Source of the DNA: Akkermansia muciniphila
GTDB taxonomy: Bacteria; Verrucomicrobiota; Verrucomicrobiia; Verrucomicrobiales; Akkermansiaceae
NCBI GenBank assembly: GCA_945883695.1
Contig: CAMCYK010000030.1
Span: forward strand, 1-38,043
Length of the DNA stretch: 38,043 bases
Reading direction: 5' to 3'
Part shown: piece after piece, positions 6,385-15,373 of the stretch
How positions within the stretch are numbered: the first letter of the stretch is position 1
Layout of the letters: each line of letters begins with the position of its first letter
Position numbers and translations under genes: made by a program
The notes under the pieces: model-generated
Seen by the model: only the letters and a program-made list of their open reading frames with translations
Database searches by the model: none
Told to the model about the DNA's origin: nothing

Positions 6385-9340
6385 GGGTGACGCGGGGTCG
6401 GTAGGTGGCGGGGTCGATGCTGCCGTCGGCCGTGTATTCATCGGGCCCGGCGAAGACGGTGAAGACCTTTTTCGATTCGGCGAGGACGCGCGGTTCGGTG
6501 GTGCCGGCGAGGGGCGGGGCGAGGGCCTGGCCGATGACCCAGACGCGGAAATTCCGCGAGCGCAGCGTGGAGGCGTCGTGGATCCGGGCGAAGACTTCCT
6601 CGGCGGCGGAGTCGGTCCACTGGATGCGGGCGTTTTGCGGATACATCTCGCGGTTGCCGAAGACCGGCTTGTCGTCGCGGTCGCGGGCGGAGGCGACTTC
6701 GGCGGCGCTGGCGAAGGGGCGCGAGCGGAGGATCGCCTCGGCGACGCGGTCGGCGATTTTGGCGCGGGTCGGGGTGCCGAGCTTCAAGGGGGCGGTCGGC
6801 AGGGCCATCAGGGTGGTGGTCTGGTGGTTCGACGAGGTGGTCTGGGAGAGCAGGGGGTCCTGTTTCAGGAAGCCGGCGGCGAGGGCGCGCAGGGCGTCGG
6901 GGGTGGCGGTGTTGAGGTTCACGTGGCCTTGGCGGAGGACGAGGTTGTCCTCGCGGGCTTCGGCGGAATCCGCGGTCGATTCCCCGGCGTGGAAGAGATC
7001 GAGCAGATGGGCGGCATGGAGGCCGGGCTCGTCGAAGCGCGGGTGCTCGGCGCGGCCGATCCGCAGCGTGTTGCCGCCGCCGGCGGAAGTGCTGGCGGGG
7101 GAGGTCATTTCGACATCCGGCCACGACGAGCGGGTGGTCGGTAGGGTGGGGGTGCTGGCGGCGTTCAAGGTGGCGGTGTCGCGGCTGCCGCTGCCCGGCG
7201 AGTCGGTGAGGTTGCCGTAGGTGGGCACCCACATCACGGGGTCGTAGGTGCGGCCGAGTTCGGTCGCGCTGTAAAAGCGGCCGAGATTGGAAAGCCGCAG
7301 CGGCGCCTGTTCGCGGACCGGGGTCGGCAGGTTGCTGAAAAAGCGCGGGTCGTCCGGCGCGACCCGGCGGTCTTCGGTGAAGAAGGAGTTCGAGCCGTAG
7401 GCCGAGTTATGTCCGCCGTCGGGCCATTCGGCCGGGAGGACGCGGCCGTAGTGGCGGCGCTTCGCGGGGGAGTCGGACGAGTAGATGCTGCCCCAGCGGA
7501 TCGTCCGCCGGTTCGGGCTGTAATTCTGCGGCCACGAGTTGGCATCCTGCGGAGCCTTGAGATAGATCGCCATCCGCGGGTCGCCCAGGTTGTTGACGAA
7601 AGACTCGGTCTTCAACTTGTAGCTGTGTCCGGGCAGGGTCGCGGCGACCTTTTGCTGGGAATTGGTCGAGCTGTTGCCCGGGAAATAGAGGATCTGGTCG
7701 TAGCGCCGCTGCTTGCCGCGGGACTGGTCGACCAGCGAGCCGTTCCATTTCATCCGGTAGCCGCTGGTCTGGTTGTCGTCGTTGCCGAGGATGACCGGGC
7801 TCTGGACGAACAGCGACGCGGGTCCGGCGTCAATCTTGAAGCGCGTCTCGCCCAGCTTGTAGACCTTGTATTCGTTGGGGCGGAGCGAAACCGCGAGCGG
7901 CGGGAACCAGAACAGGCCGTCCTCCTGGCTGAGGTTGGTGGTGGTGGACGGATCGGTGATCAGGGCCGGGTCGCCGAGGTTGATGTCGGGGATCGCACCG
8001 AGCGCCATCGAGTATTGGGTTTCATAACTCAAGCGGGCAGTGCCCTCGGCGGGCTGGTCGCTCATGTTCCAAAGTTCCGCGAAGCTGGCGGCGGTGATGA
8101 GCACGAAGGTGCGGCCGTTCTCGCGGACCACGTCGTCCCACTTCAGGCTCAGCAGGTGCTCGCTGACCAGCGGGTAGCCGTCGAGGCCGCGGTGGCTGTT
8201 GTCGACGACGGTCGGATCGTTGTCGGCGTCGGCGTAGTCGAAGGCGTTGGCGGCGAGGGTTTTCAGGTAGTTGTCCGGGAAGCCGCCCTTGCGCTGGACG
8301 AAGAGCGGCAGCGCCTCGTCGATCCAATCGGCGAACTCGTCGACCGCCGCCTCGCGCGATTTTCCCAGCAGCTCGTTGAGGTTGAGCTTCGGCTTGCCGG
8401 CGGCTTCGGCGGAAATCCCGGCCGCGAAGGGCACCCGCGGAACCTCGAAGTAGGGCCGGGTGACCGGGCTGGCGTTCTTTTCCAAGGCGGCGGCGAGCGG
8501 GTCTTCGAGCAGGCCGGTGGCGGCGCGCTGGAGCGGGGCGCCGTAGCCGGCCGCGGCGACGATCGAGTCCGGCGAAAGCATCAGCGGGCGGCCCTCGGTG
8601 ATCCTGGCGACGAGCTTGCCGTCGCCCTCCTCGGTGGCGGCGGGATCGAGGGCGTGGACGGCCACGCGGTCGAGTTTCAGCTCCCCGCTGGACGGCGGCT
8701 CGGGATTGATCCCGGGGGCGGGAAAGGGCCACTCGTTGCGCGAGTGGGTGCCGCCCTCGCCGTCGGTGTTGCCGGCGGTGGTCGCGTCGATCTTTGCCTG
8801 CAAATCCTCCACCCAGTAAGCGTAGCGGGCGACCACCGCGCCCTTCGCGTCGGTCACCTCGATCCACTCGACGCGCGGCTTGTCGAGCCAGGGCGGGCCG
8901 CCGATCGCGGCGTGGCCGGGCCCTTCGCCCGGCTCGACCGGCGGGGCTTTCAAGGTGCTGCCGTCCGGAGGCAAGGCGGTGCTGCTGAACAGCGGGCGGT
9001 AGCGGTATTTCAACTGGTCGCCGCCGCCTTCACCGCGGGCGATGAACAGGTGATCCGGCGCCTCGAGGCCGGCGGGCGGGGTGTTGGGCGAAGGGGCGCC
9101 GATCACCAGGAAGTCGTCGTTGGCGGTTTCGGCGCGGAGCAGCGCGCGGAAGTCCTCGAGCCCGGCGCGGGCGGCGAGTTCGGCGCGTTTGGAATCGGCG
9201 AAGGAGCGGGCGGTCTTGTTCTCGATGTTGACCAGCGCGAGCAGGCCGACCGCGAGGATCAGCATGGCGGCGGCGACGACCAGCACGGCCGGCAAGGTGA
9301 AGCCGGCCGCACGGGAGCGGAATGGAGGGCGATCAGTCAT
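6368..9340 (-). CDS. Verru_Chthon cassette protein A (GspK-like giant minor pseudopilin)
   Basis: A 990-residue protein with a type IV prepilin start: basic leader, Gly13, then FTLPAVLVVAAAMLILAVGL. Mature position 5 is Ala, not the usual Glu, as in the tip pseudopilin GspK. Near residue 805 it has HVNLNTATPDALRALAAGF, and further on AKIADRVAEAILRSRPFASA, matching the 'VNVNTA' helix-hairpin region of GspK. The middle contains KLNLNELLGKSREA and NAFDYADADNDPT, typical of cassette protein A. It is about three times longer than GspK. The start ATG overlaps the stop of protein C by 4 bp. Expected role: tip or scaffold of a pseudopilus in the periplasm, after cleavage by prepilin peptidase. Confidence 0.88.
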   Translation of the reverse strand: MTDRPPFRSRAAGFTLPAVLVVAAAMLILAVGLLALVNIENKTARSFADSKRAELAARAGLEDFRALLRAETANDDFLVIGAPSPNTPPAGLEAPDHLFIARGEGGGDQLKYRYRPLFSSTALPPDGSTLKAPPVEPGEGPGHAAIGGPPWLDKPRVEWIEVTDAKGAVVARYAYWVEDLQAKIDATTAGNTDGEGGTHSRNEWPFPAPGINPEPPSSGELKLDRVAVHALDPAATEEGDGKLVARITEGRPLMLSPDSIVAAAGYGAPLQRAATGLLEDPLAAALEKNASPVTRPYFEVPRVPFAAGISAEAAGKPKLNLNELLGKSREAAVDEFADWIDEALPLFVQRKGGFPDNYLKTLAANAFDYADADNDPTVVDNSHRGLDGYPLVSEHLLSLKWDDVVRENGRTFVLITAASFAELWNMSDQPAEGTARLSYETQYSMALGAIPDINLGDPALITDPSTTTNLSQEDGLFWFPPLAVSLRPNEYKVYKLGETRFKIDAGPASLFVQSPVILGNDDNQTSGYRMKWNGSLVDQSRGKQRRYDQILYFPGNSSTNSQQKVAATLPGHSYKLKTESFVNNLGDPRMAIYLKAPQDANSWPQNYSPNRRTIRWGSIYSSDSPAKRRHYGRVLPAEWPDGGHNSAYGSNSFFTEDRRVAPDDPRFFSNLPTPVREQAPLRLSNLGRFYSATELGRTYDPVMWVPTYGNLTDSPGSGSRDTATLNAASTPTLPTTRSSWPDVEMTSPASTSAGGGNTLRIGRAEHPRFDEPGLHAAHLLDLFHAGESTADSAEAREDNLVLRQGHVNLNTATPDALRALAAGFLKQDPLLSQTTSSNHQTTTLMALPTAPLKLGTPTRAKIADRVAEAILRSRPFASAAEVASARDRDDKPVFGNREMYPQNARIQWTDSAAEEVFARIHDASTLRSRNFRVWVIGQALAPPLAGTTEPRVLAESKKVFTVFAGPDEYTADGSIDPATYRPRVTHENDF

Positions 9341-10089
9341 GGGTTGCCGAATCGCTGGAGCACTTCGTAGACCTCGAGGTTGCGGTTGTCGGCGGCCTTC
9401 AGCGGGTCGCCGCGCAGCGGGCTGGTGTCCCAGTCGCGGGTGGTGGAAAGCTTGCCGATCAGCTCGCGGCGGGCGACGACCAGGCGGATGCGGAGGAAAT
9501 GGGGAGCGACGTTAAAGGGGTCGTCGGCCGGCAGTTGCTGCCACGGCACGAGCTGGCCGGTATCGTCGCGGACCAGCGGGGTGGCCTCGAACGAAAGCAC
9601 GCCGAAGGCCACCGGTTCGTCGGTGTCCTTTTCGGCGAACAGCGGGGTCAGCGAGCCGGCCTTGAGCGCGGGGAAGACCTCGCCGCTTTCGCGGAAGCCG
9701 CGCATCAGGCAGCGGACGGTGGAGCTGCCGACCTCGATGTCTTTCACGTAGTAGTGGACCGCGCAGAGGTCGCCGCTGCGGCCCTCGGCGGATTGGGCAT
9801 CCTCCGGTTGGAGGGCGAGGAAACCGGTGCGCGCCCGCCGCCAGCCCTCGCCGCCGGCTTCGAACACGGTGTCGCGGTGCCACACGGCCTTGCCGAAATC
9901 ATCGCGCATCTGGGTCAGCACCGCGCGCGCCTCGCGCTCCGCCCCGACGCTGCCGGAGCCCTGGCTGTAGCTGTCGCCGGCGCGGCCAAGCATCGCCGCG
10001 GCCACCAGCAGCAGGACCGAGCCGATCGCCATGGTGACCAGCAGTTCGAGCAGCGTGAATCCGCCGCGATGTCGGGCCGGGCGGGTCAT
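9337..10089 (-). CDS. Verru_Chthon cassette protein C (GspJ-like pseudopilin)
   Basis: The protein has 250 residues. The prepilin motif is HRGGFTLLELLVTMAIGSVL, with cleavage expected after Gly10 and Glu15 as the conserved Glu at mature position 5. The single long hydrophobic helix is followed by YSQGSGSVGAEREARAVLTQ and a large periplasmic domain, the GspJ/PulJ plan. The start ATG at 10089 overlaps the stop of protein B by 4 bp, and its own stop overlaps the start of protein A in the same way. The 79 codons open upstream lie in gene B and are discarded. Likely a minor pseudopilin that assembles with B, D and A. Confidence 0.87.
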   Translation of the reverse strand: MTRPARHRGGFTLLELLVTMAIGSVLLLVAAAMLGRAGDSYSQGSGSVGAEREARAVLTQMRDDFGKAVWHRDTVFEAGGEGWRRARTGFLALQPEDAQSAEGRSGDLCAVHYYVKDIEVGSSTVRCLMRGFRESGEVFPALKAGSLTPLFAEKDTDEPVAFGVLSFEATPLVRDDTGQLVPWQQLPADDPFNVAPHFLRIRLVVARRELIGKLSTTRDWDTSPLRGDPLKAADNRNLEVYEVLQRFGNP

Positions 10090-10595
10090 GGCAGCTTGGT
10101 CAGGAATTCCAGCCGGCGGCGTTTCAGGCTGCTGGCGGCGGCGGGGTGCTCGAGGGTGATGGCGACCTTGAGTAGGGGCGGAAAACCCGGGCGATCGGTT
10201 TCCAACCGGCCGTCGAGCCGGGCGAGGAAGGCCGCGTCCTGCTCCGCGACCCGGACGATGCCGGCTTCGTAGGCCGCGGGGGCGACCGGCCCGAGCAGCA
10301 CGCCGTCGCGGCGGAAGGCGAGGCACAGGACCTCGCCGTCACCGAACGGCTGGCCGGCTTGCAGCGCGGGCAGGTTCTGCGACGTGCCGTCGCGCGCGAG
10401 TTGGATCTCCTGCAGGCAGGACTCGACGATCACCGGCGCGCGGGTCTCCGCCCGCGCCGCGCTGCCGCCTTCGCCGCCGCGCAGCAGGGCCGCGATGGCG
10501 AGCGGGGCGACCACCGCGAGCACCCCGATCGAGACCATCGTCTCGACCAGCGACACGCCGCGCCGCAGGCCCGGGATGGCAAGCGGGAGTCTCAT
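10086..10595 (-). CDS. Verru_Chthon cassette protein B (GspI-like pseudopilin)
   Basis: The protein has 169 residues with a leader ending at Gly13, then VSLVETMVSIGVLAVVAPLA, with Glu18 at mature position 5. The size and the segment just after the helix (RAPVIVESCLQEIQLARDG) fit a small GspI/PulI-type minor pseudopilin. It overlaps its neighbours by 4 bp on both sides (ATGA at 10592-10595 and 10086-10089). It would be inserted in the inner membrane and processed by prepilin peptidase. No peptidase gene is in the window. Confidence 0.86.
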   Translation of the reverse strand: MRLPLAIPGLRRGVSLVETMVSIGVLAVVAPLAIAALLRGGEGGSAARAETRAPVIVESCLQEIQLARDGTSQNLPALQAGQPFGDGEVLCLAFRRDGVLLGPVAPAAYEAGIVRVAEQDAAFLARLDGRLETDRPGFPPLLKVAITLEHPAAASSLKRRRLEFLTKLP

Positions 10596-11224
10596 CCGTC
10601 GAGCCTCCAGGGTCGTGCCACCACCCGGCCGATCCGCAGCGAGCTGCGGCCGCCGTCGGAGGTGGGGATCGCTTGGCCATCGCGCAGGGTCCCGCTGCCC
10701 AGGGTCAGCGCGACCGGTTCCGAGCCGGCCGGCCAGGCGAGCCCGCCGCGGGGATTGAAGGCGAGGACGTGGACCCGCGCCTGATTCCCGCCGTCTTTCC
10801 AGGTGAGGGTGAGGGCGGGCTCGTCGAGCGGATTGCGGAAGCCCTCGACCTCGCCGCCGAAGAACACCACGCCGGTCGGCAGGATGTTCCAGCGCTGGAG
10901 CTGGCGGCCGGCGATCGTGGTGGCCCGGTCGGGCAGCTCATCGACCTCGAACAGGCCGACCCGGAAGTTGTCGTCGGCCCCGCCCGGGACCGGCGGGGCG
11001 ATCGCCAGCAAGACCGGCTTGCGGCGGGTGATCGCGGCGGTGCGGGCCTGCTCGACGGTCGCGGTGAACTGGTCGTAGGCGGTCCGGCGGGCGCTGGCCG
11101 CGGTCTTGCCGAAGATGCCGAAGCCCATGGTCAGCAAGGCACCGAGCAGGATCATGACCACCAGCAGTTCGACCAGGCTGAAGCCGGACGAGCGCGCGGG
11201 GGGATGACGGAGGCTTCGATTCAC
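10592..11224 (-). CDS. Verru_Chthon cassette protein D (GspH/FimT-like pseudopilin)
   Basis: The protein has 210 residues from a GTG at 11224. The prepilin motif is SSGFSLVELLVVMILLGALL, with cleavage expected after Gly14 and Glu19 at mature position 5. The following ASARRTAYDQFTATVEQART, then AAITRRKPVLLAIA, is the typical GspH/FimT continuation. It is the first gene of the run, so the promoter should lie in the 165-bp gap before the divergent gene at 11390; no clear -35/-10 pair was found there. Expected role: minor pseudopilin. The GTG start without an obvious Shine-Dalgarno suggests modest translation. Confidence 0.87.
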   Translation of the reverse strand: MNRSLRHPPARSSGFSLVELLVVMILLGALLTMGFGIFGKTAASARRTAYDQFTATVEQARTAAITRRKPVLLAIAPPVPGGADDNFRVGLFEVDELPDRATTIAGRQLQRWNILPTGVVFFGGEVEGFRNPLDEPALTLTWKDGGNQARVHVLAFNPRGGLAWPAGSEPVALTLGSGTLRDGQAIPTSDGGRSSLRIGRVVARPWRLDG

Positions 11225-11389
11225 GGGCGGCGGGAACTTTTCGGTCGCGACCTTGGCCGGACGCCATCACGAAGTAAACACGCAAGGCGTCGTCCGCCGT
11301 GCGACGGCCCACACATCCCGGATTGCAACGATCCTGTCAAATTCGCGTCCTTTCCCCCGGATTCATGTGACACCTACGTTGCAGGAACC

Positions 11390-13114
11390 ATGCCGCCGGA
11401 GATCTTTCTCATCGATGCGATCGGGCCGTTTTTCCGGGGTGTCGAGGGACGGCGGATCAACTGGTCGAAGATCCCGTTCACCCGGCTGGCGACCGGCGGC
11501 GGGGAGGGGGATCTCCCGTGGCAGCGGATCCGCGAGGACCTGCGGAAATTCACCCGCGAGGTGGCGGCCGCGGGTTTCAACGCGGTGACCCTGGACGACC
11601 TGGCGCACCTCGCGCCGCATCCGCTGCACGAGCCGGCAACCGCGGCGCGGATCGCGGCCTTGCGGGAGGAATTCACGGTGCTGTTCGAAATCGTGCGCGA
11701 GGCCGGACTGGCGATCTACCTGACCTCCGATGTGCTGCCGGTGACGCCGTCGGTGGAAGCCGCGATCGGCGGGCAGCGGGACCGGCTGGAGGCCTACTAC
11801 CGCGATCTGATCGACCACTTCCTGCGCGATTTCCCGCAGGTCAGCGGGCTGGTCCTGCGGATCGGGGAGAGCGACGGGGTCGACGTCAAGGACCCGATCC
11901 GCACCCGCCTGCATGTCCGCAGCGCGGCCGACACCAACCGCTTGCTGCGCGCCTTGCTGCCGGTCTTTGAAAAGCACGACCGCACCCTGATCCTGCGCAC
12001 CTGGACGGTCGGCGCGCACCGGGTGGGCGACCTGATCTGGCACCGCCGGACGCTGGCGGACGCCTTGCAGGGGATCGATTCGCCGAAATTCATCCTCTCG
12101 ATGAAATACGGCGAGAGCGATTTCTTCCGTTACCTGCCGCTCAACCGCGCCTTTTTCCGCACGCCGCACCGCAAGATCGTCGAGTTGCAAGCGCGCCGCG
12201 AGTATGAGGGCGCGGGCGAATACCCGAGCTTCATCGGCTGGGACTGCGAGGAATTCGCGCGGCAGCTTCAGGGCGACGCGAATCTCGCCGGGATCTCGGT
12301 GTGGTGCCAGACCGGGGGCTGGCACCGCTTTCGCCGGCTGGCCTTTCTCGAGGAAAACGACCGCGATTTCTGGCTGCGGCTGAACACGATCGTCGCGCTG
12401 CGGGTGTTCCGCGACCGCGAATCGGTCGAGGACGCGGTGGCGGGGATCGTCGGCGGCGAGCGCGCGCCGGCCTTGCTCGAGCTGCTGCGGCACGCGGAGA
12501 CGGTGGTGAAGGAGCTGCACTACATCCGCGGCTTCGCGGAGCAGAAGTTGTTTTTCCGCCGGGTGCGGATCCCGCCGCTGCTGCATGTATATTGGGACTG
12601 CCTGTTCATCAATCACGCGGTGCGCAAGGTGCTGCGGCATTTCGTGAGCGACCCCGAGCAGGCGCTGCGCGAGGGCGAGGCGGCCTACGCCTTGTTCCCG
12701 CGGATGGTCGAGCTGGCGAAAGCGGCGGCGGTGCCGGTCGAGGACATCGAGCACTGGCGGGATTTCTGCCATCTGGTCCGGCTGGCGCGGCGCTATTATT
12801 TCCTGCCCTTCGAGCCCGAGCTCGCCGAGCGGATCCGGGCCTCGAAGAAGGCGTATAAGAAAGCCTGGCCCTGCGAGCGGCGGCAGCGCTACCGGATCAA
12901 GGTGTCGTTCGAGCCGTTCCGGCTGAAGCGGCAGACGATGGGCTGGCTGTCCTCGTTGTTCCTGCGCCGCCAGCGCGGCTACCGGGTGATCGATCATGTG
13001 CTCACCCTCAACCTGCTGGGCCTGGTGTTCCGGCTGTTCCGGCCGGGGAAAAGCAAGATGGTGCCGAAATTCCTGCGCAAATCGGCGATGGGGGTGGAGG
13101 CGCTGTTCCGCTGA
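11390..13114 (+). CDS. GH67-like glycoside hydrolase family protein
   Basis: This 574-residue protein has no signal peptide. The ATG at 11390 follows AGGAA. The layout recalls alpha-glucuronidases of family GH67: a barrel-type segment SGLVLRIGESDG (Glu160), ILRTWTVGAHR, then MKYGESDFFRYLPLN (Asp244), IVELQARREYEG (Glu265) and ISVWCQTGGWHRF (305-314). These resemble the GH67 blocks 'SEGQPGP', 'K.G..DF..RE' and 'EFQ..QEY'. I infer Glu160, Asp244 and Glu265 as candidate catalytic residues. It is shorter than usual GH67 enzymes, and its C-terminal third, basic and Leu/Phe-rich, is unlike them. It is divergent from the pseudopilin run. A GH67 relative with a different substrate, or a non-enzymatic barrel protein, is possible. 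Confidence 0.6.
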   Translation: MPPEIFLIDAIGPFFRGVEGRRINWSKIPFTRLATGGGEGDLPWQRIREDLRKFTREVAAAGFNAVTLDDLAHLAPHPLHEPATAARIAALREEFTVLFEIVREAGLAIYLTSDVLPVTPSVEAAIGGQRDRLEAYYRDLIDHFLRDFPQVSGLVLRIGESDGVDVKDPIRTRLHVRSAADTNRLLRALLPVFEKHDRTLILRTWTVGAHRVGDLIWHRRTLADALQGIDSPKFILSMKYGESDFFRYLPLNRAFFRTPHRKIVELQARREYEGAGEYPSFIGWDCEEFARQLQGDANLAGISVWCQTGGWHRFRRLAFLEENDRDFWLRLNTIVALRVFRDRESVEDAVAGIVGGERAPALLELLRHAETVVKELHYIRGFAEQKLFFRRVRIPPLLHVYWDCLFINHAVRKVLRHFVSDPEQALREGEAAYALFPRMVELAKAAAVPVEDIEHWRDFCHLVRLARRYYFLPFEPELAERIRASKKAYKKAWPCERRQRYRIKVSFEPFRLKRQTMGWLSSLFLRRQRGYRVIDHVLTLNLLGLVFRLFRPGKSKMVPKFLRKSAMGVEALFR

Positions 13115-13120
13115 GCCCAT

Positions 13121-13345
13121 GGCCGCCGGAGGCTCTTGGACTGCGGCGATGATTCGCCGCTTTGGGAATGGCGGGCGGGGCGGGCGGTTCTGGCGGGACG
13201 CGGCGATCGCGGAGGGTCGCTTCAGTCCACCGGGGCGGCGGGGCTCACCCCTGCACTCGGAAAGCTGCGAATGATCGCAGCAGTCCGAGAGCGGCTGCGC
13301 CGCGGGGATGAGCCGGAGCGCCAGATCTTCCGCGCTTCCTCCGAT
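13121..13345. repeat. Composite dispersed intergenic repeat (copy 2)
   Basis: The plus strand carries the block CCGGAGGCTCTTGG (13126-13139) followed by GGCGATGATTCGCCGCTTTG. It is nearly the same as the minus-strand block at 1734-1690. Downstream, the stretch around 13218-13300 (CACCGGGGCGGCGGGGCTCA and on) has no convincing coding pattern on either strand. The element fills the gap between two convergent genes. Confidence 0.5.
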
Positions 13346-13357
13346 CCGCGGCCACGC

Positions 13358-15313
13358 TCACTCCGGCTTCTGGAGGTAATTCCAGATCGCGTCGAACTGC
13401 TTGGCGGCGTCGCCGTCGAGTTCCGGGCGCTGGGATTGGCCGTCCTCGCTGTAGCGCGGCATCTTGCTGCCCGGGGTGACCGAGGACGGATTGTCCATCC
13501 AGCGGATGAACCATTCCTTGCGCAGCCGTTCGTGGGCGAGGGCGAAATTGATCCCTGCCACCTCGAAGGCGGCGGTCGGCTTGGCCGCGCCGACGCCGTG
13601 GCAGGTGGTGCAGCCGAAGCCTTCGTTGCCGGACAGCTTCCTGCCGATCTCCGCGAGGGCGGCGTCCGGGGCGGGGGCGTCCGGCTTGCCGGGTTCGACG
13701 CCGTGAAGCCGCGCCAGGCCGGTGGCGAGGTCGCCGGCGTGGGCGCGGAAGGCGGGCATCCGCATGTCGAGCCACGGCCGCGGGCGGTTCGCGACGGTGC
13801 CGTTGAGGATCGCCTCGAGGTAGGACGCGTGAAGCATTTCCCCGACAAAGGTCAGGTGCGGACGCGTCTGGGCGACTTTTTCGGTCTCGCCCTGGACATG
13901 GGCGACCAGGCCCTGGGTTTCAAGGTGCGCGCTGTCGAGCCGCGAGGGCTTGCCGTCCACCGCGTGGCAAGCGGTGCAACGCAGCGACTCGAGCTTGGCG
14001 GCGGTGGATTCCGCGGCGACGTGGCGGGTCAGCGGGGCGGCGCCCTTTTTCGCGAAAGCGACCAGCGCGGCGCGCTCGGGATCGCTCAGTGCCAGCTTCG
14101 GCAGCTTCGGGTCCGGCTTGCCGGAGACGCAGCCGGCGGCCGCCCAATCCTTGGTGAAAATGGCGTCGGTGGTCGGCAGGGCGGTGTTGGGGACGCCGCT
14201 GCCGGCATGGCAGGCGGCGCAATTCAGCGCGGTCGCGACTTCCATGCCCTTGGCCGGATCGCCCTTGGGGAAGTCGGAAGGTTTCCGCGTCGATTTGCCG
14301 GTCGCCTCCAGCAGGTAGGCGGCGATTTCGTTCGACTCGGCCTCGCTGAGCGCGAAGTCCGGCATCCCGATGTGGGCATACCAGGTGTCCGGCTTTTTCA
14401 GGAAGCCGGCGAGCGCGCCGGGCTGGAACTTGAAGCCGACATCGTCCAGCGAAAGCCGGCCGGGATCACCCGGGCCACCGGGCTGGGTGTGGCAGGCCGC
14501 GCAGCCGAGGCGGTGGAAATGCTCGCCACCTTTCCGGGCGAGTGCCGGGTCCGGCGCGGGCGGGACCTCGCCGACCTTCTGGGTCATCAGCCAGGCCGCG
14601 AGATCGGCCGCCTGCTGCTTGCCGGCCGGGGTCGATTCATCGATCAGGTCCGGCATCCGGGTGTCCGGCCGCAGCGCCGCCGGGTTGGCGATCCATGCCG
14701 CGAGCCACTCCTCGGTCAAGCGCGACCCCGACGCCACGAGCAAGGGCCCGAACTCGGTCAGTTCCGGCATGCCGCCGGCACCCAGGTGGCACTTCGAGCA
14801 GTGGTTCTCCGCAAACAGCAGCCGGCCGTGGCGCGCCGGGTCGGCCGCGACCTCCGCCTTGAAGACGGTGGGCGGGACGCTCTGTTTCGGGAACCCGCGT
14901 TCTTCCCAGAACAGGCGGAAACGGCCGGAGCCGTCGGGCTTCGAGCGGTAGGTGATCGTGATGTCGTGCCCGCCGCGGTTGAGGCGGGTGCTTTTCGAGG
15001 CGCTGCCGCCGAGGGTCCCTTCCTCGCTGAGGAGTTCCTCGCCGTCGACCGTCAGCGTCGCCTTGCCCTCGCCTTCGAAGGAAAAGACCAGCCGCAGGCG
15101 ATCGGCGAGCACCAGCTTGCCGCTCCAGGTCACCCCGAACTCGCCGGCCGCCAGGAACGGCGTCGGTGCTTCCCCGGCCTTGACCAGCAAGGCGGGGAGG
15201 CGGTCGGCGCGGGTGTCCTTCAGCCCGCCGGACTCGAAAGTCGCGGCGAGCTCGGCGCGGGCGATGCCCGCCGCGAAAGCGAGCAGGGAACTGACAAGGG
15301 CAACCAATCTCAT
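13358..15313 (-). CDS. PA14-domain multi-haem c-type cytochrome
   Basis: The protein has 651 residues with a signal peptide ending near ARA (18-20). Residues ~22-141 form a PA14-like beta domain (ATLTVDGEELLSEEG, GHDITITYRSKPDGSGRFRL). Five CxxCH haem motifs follow: CSKCH 172-176, CAACH 271-275, CAACH 365-369, CTACH 446-450 and CTTCH 568-572, with possible distal Met ligands in RMPDL, IGMPDF, MRMPAF and SKMPRY. This is a chain of cytochrome-c-like domains plus a carbohydrate-binding-like front, typical of Planctomycetes/Verrucomicrobia. It lies 60 bp downstream of the beta-propeller gene on the same strand and is probably its electron-accepting partner in oxidation of a sugar or polyol in the periplasm. 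The substrate is unknown. Confidence 0.9.
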   Translation of the reverse strand: MRLVALVSSLLAFAAGIARAELAATFESGGLKDTRADRLPALLVKAGEAPTPFLAAGEFGVTWSGKLVLADRLRLVFSFEGEGKATLTVDGEELLSEEGTLGGSASKSTRLNRGGHDITITYRSKPDGSGRFRLFWEERGFPKQSVPPTVFKAEVAADPARHGRLLFAENHCSKCHLGAGGMPELTEFGPLLVASGSRLTEEWLAAWIANPAALRPDTRMPDLIDESTPAGKQQAADLAAWLMTQKVGEVPPAPDPALARKGGEHFHRLGCAACHTQPGGPGDPGRLSLDDVGFKFQPGALAGFLKKPDTWYAHIGMPDFALSEAESNEIAAYLLEATGKSTRKPSDFPKGDPAKGMEVATALNCAACHAGSGVPNTALPTTDAIFTKDWAAAGCVSGKPDPKLPKLALSDPERAALVAFAKKGAAPLTRHVAAESTAAKLESLRCTACHAVDGKPSRLDSAHLETQGLVAHVQGETEKVAQTRPHLTFVGEMLHASYLEAILNGTVANRPRPWLDMRMPAFRAHAGDLATGLARLHGVEPGKPDAPAPDAALAEIGRKLSGNEGFGCTTCHGVGAAKPTAAFEVAGINFALAHERLRKEWFIRWMDNPSSVTPGSKMPRYSEDGQSQRPELDGDAAKQFDAIWNYLQKPE

Positions 15314-15373
15314 GAGGAACCAAGGGACGGCAGCATCCCTAATCTCGAATTGCGAATTTCCAATCCCGCTTGC

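Noticed and set aside
7409..9370. Open frame of 653 codons on the plus strand opposite cassette protein A
   Set aside because: The translation is a G/A/R/V-rich shadow. The minus strand carries the prepilin start and GspK-like motifs.
11363..13120. Open frame of 585 codons opposite the GH67-like gene
   Set aside because: It is H/R/Q/P/D-rich with no domain pattern. The plus-strand frame has ordered GH67-like blocks and a ribosome-binding site.
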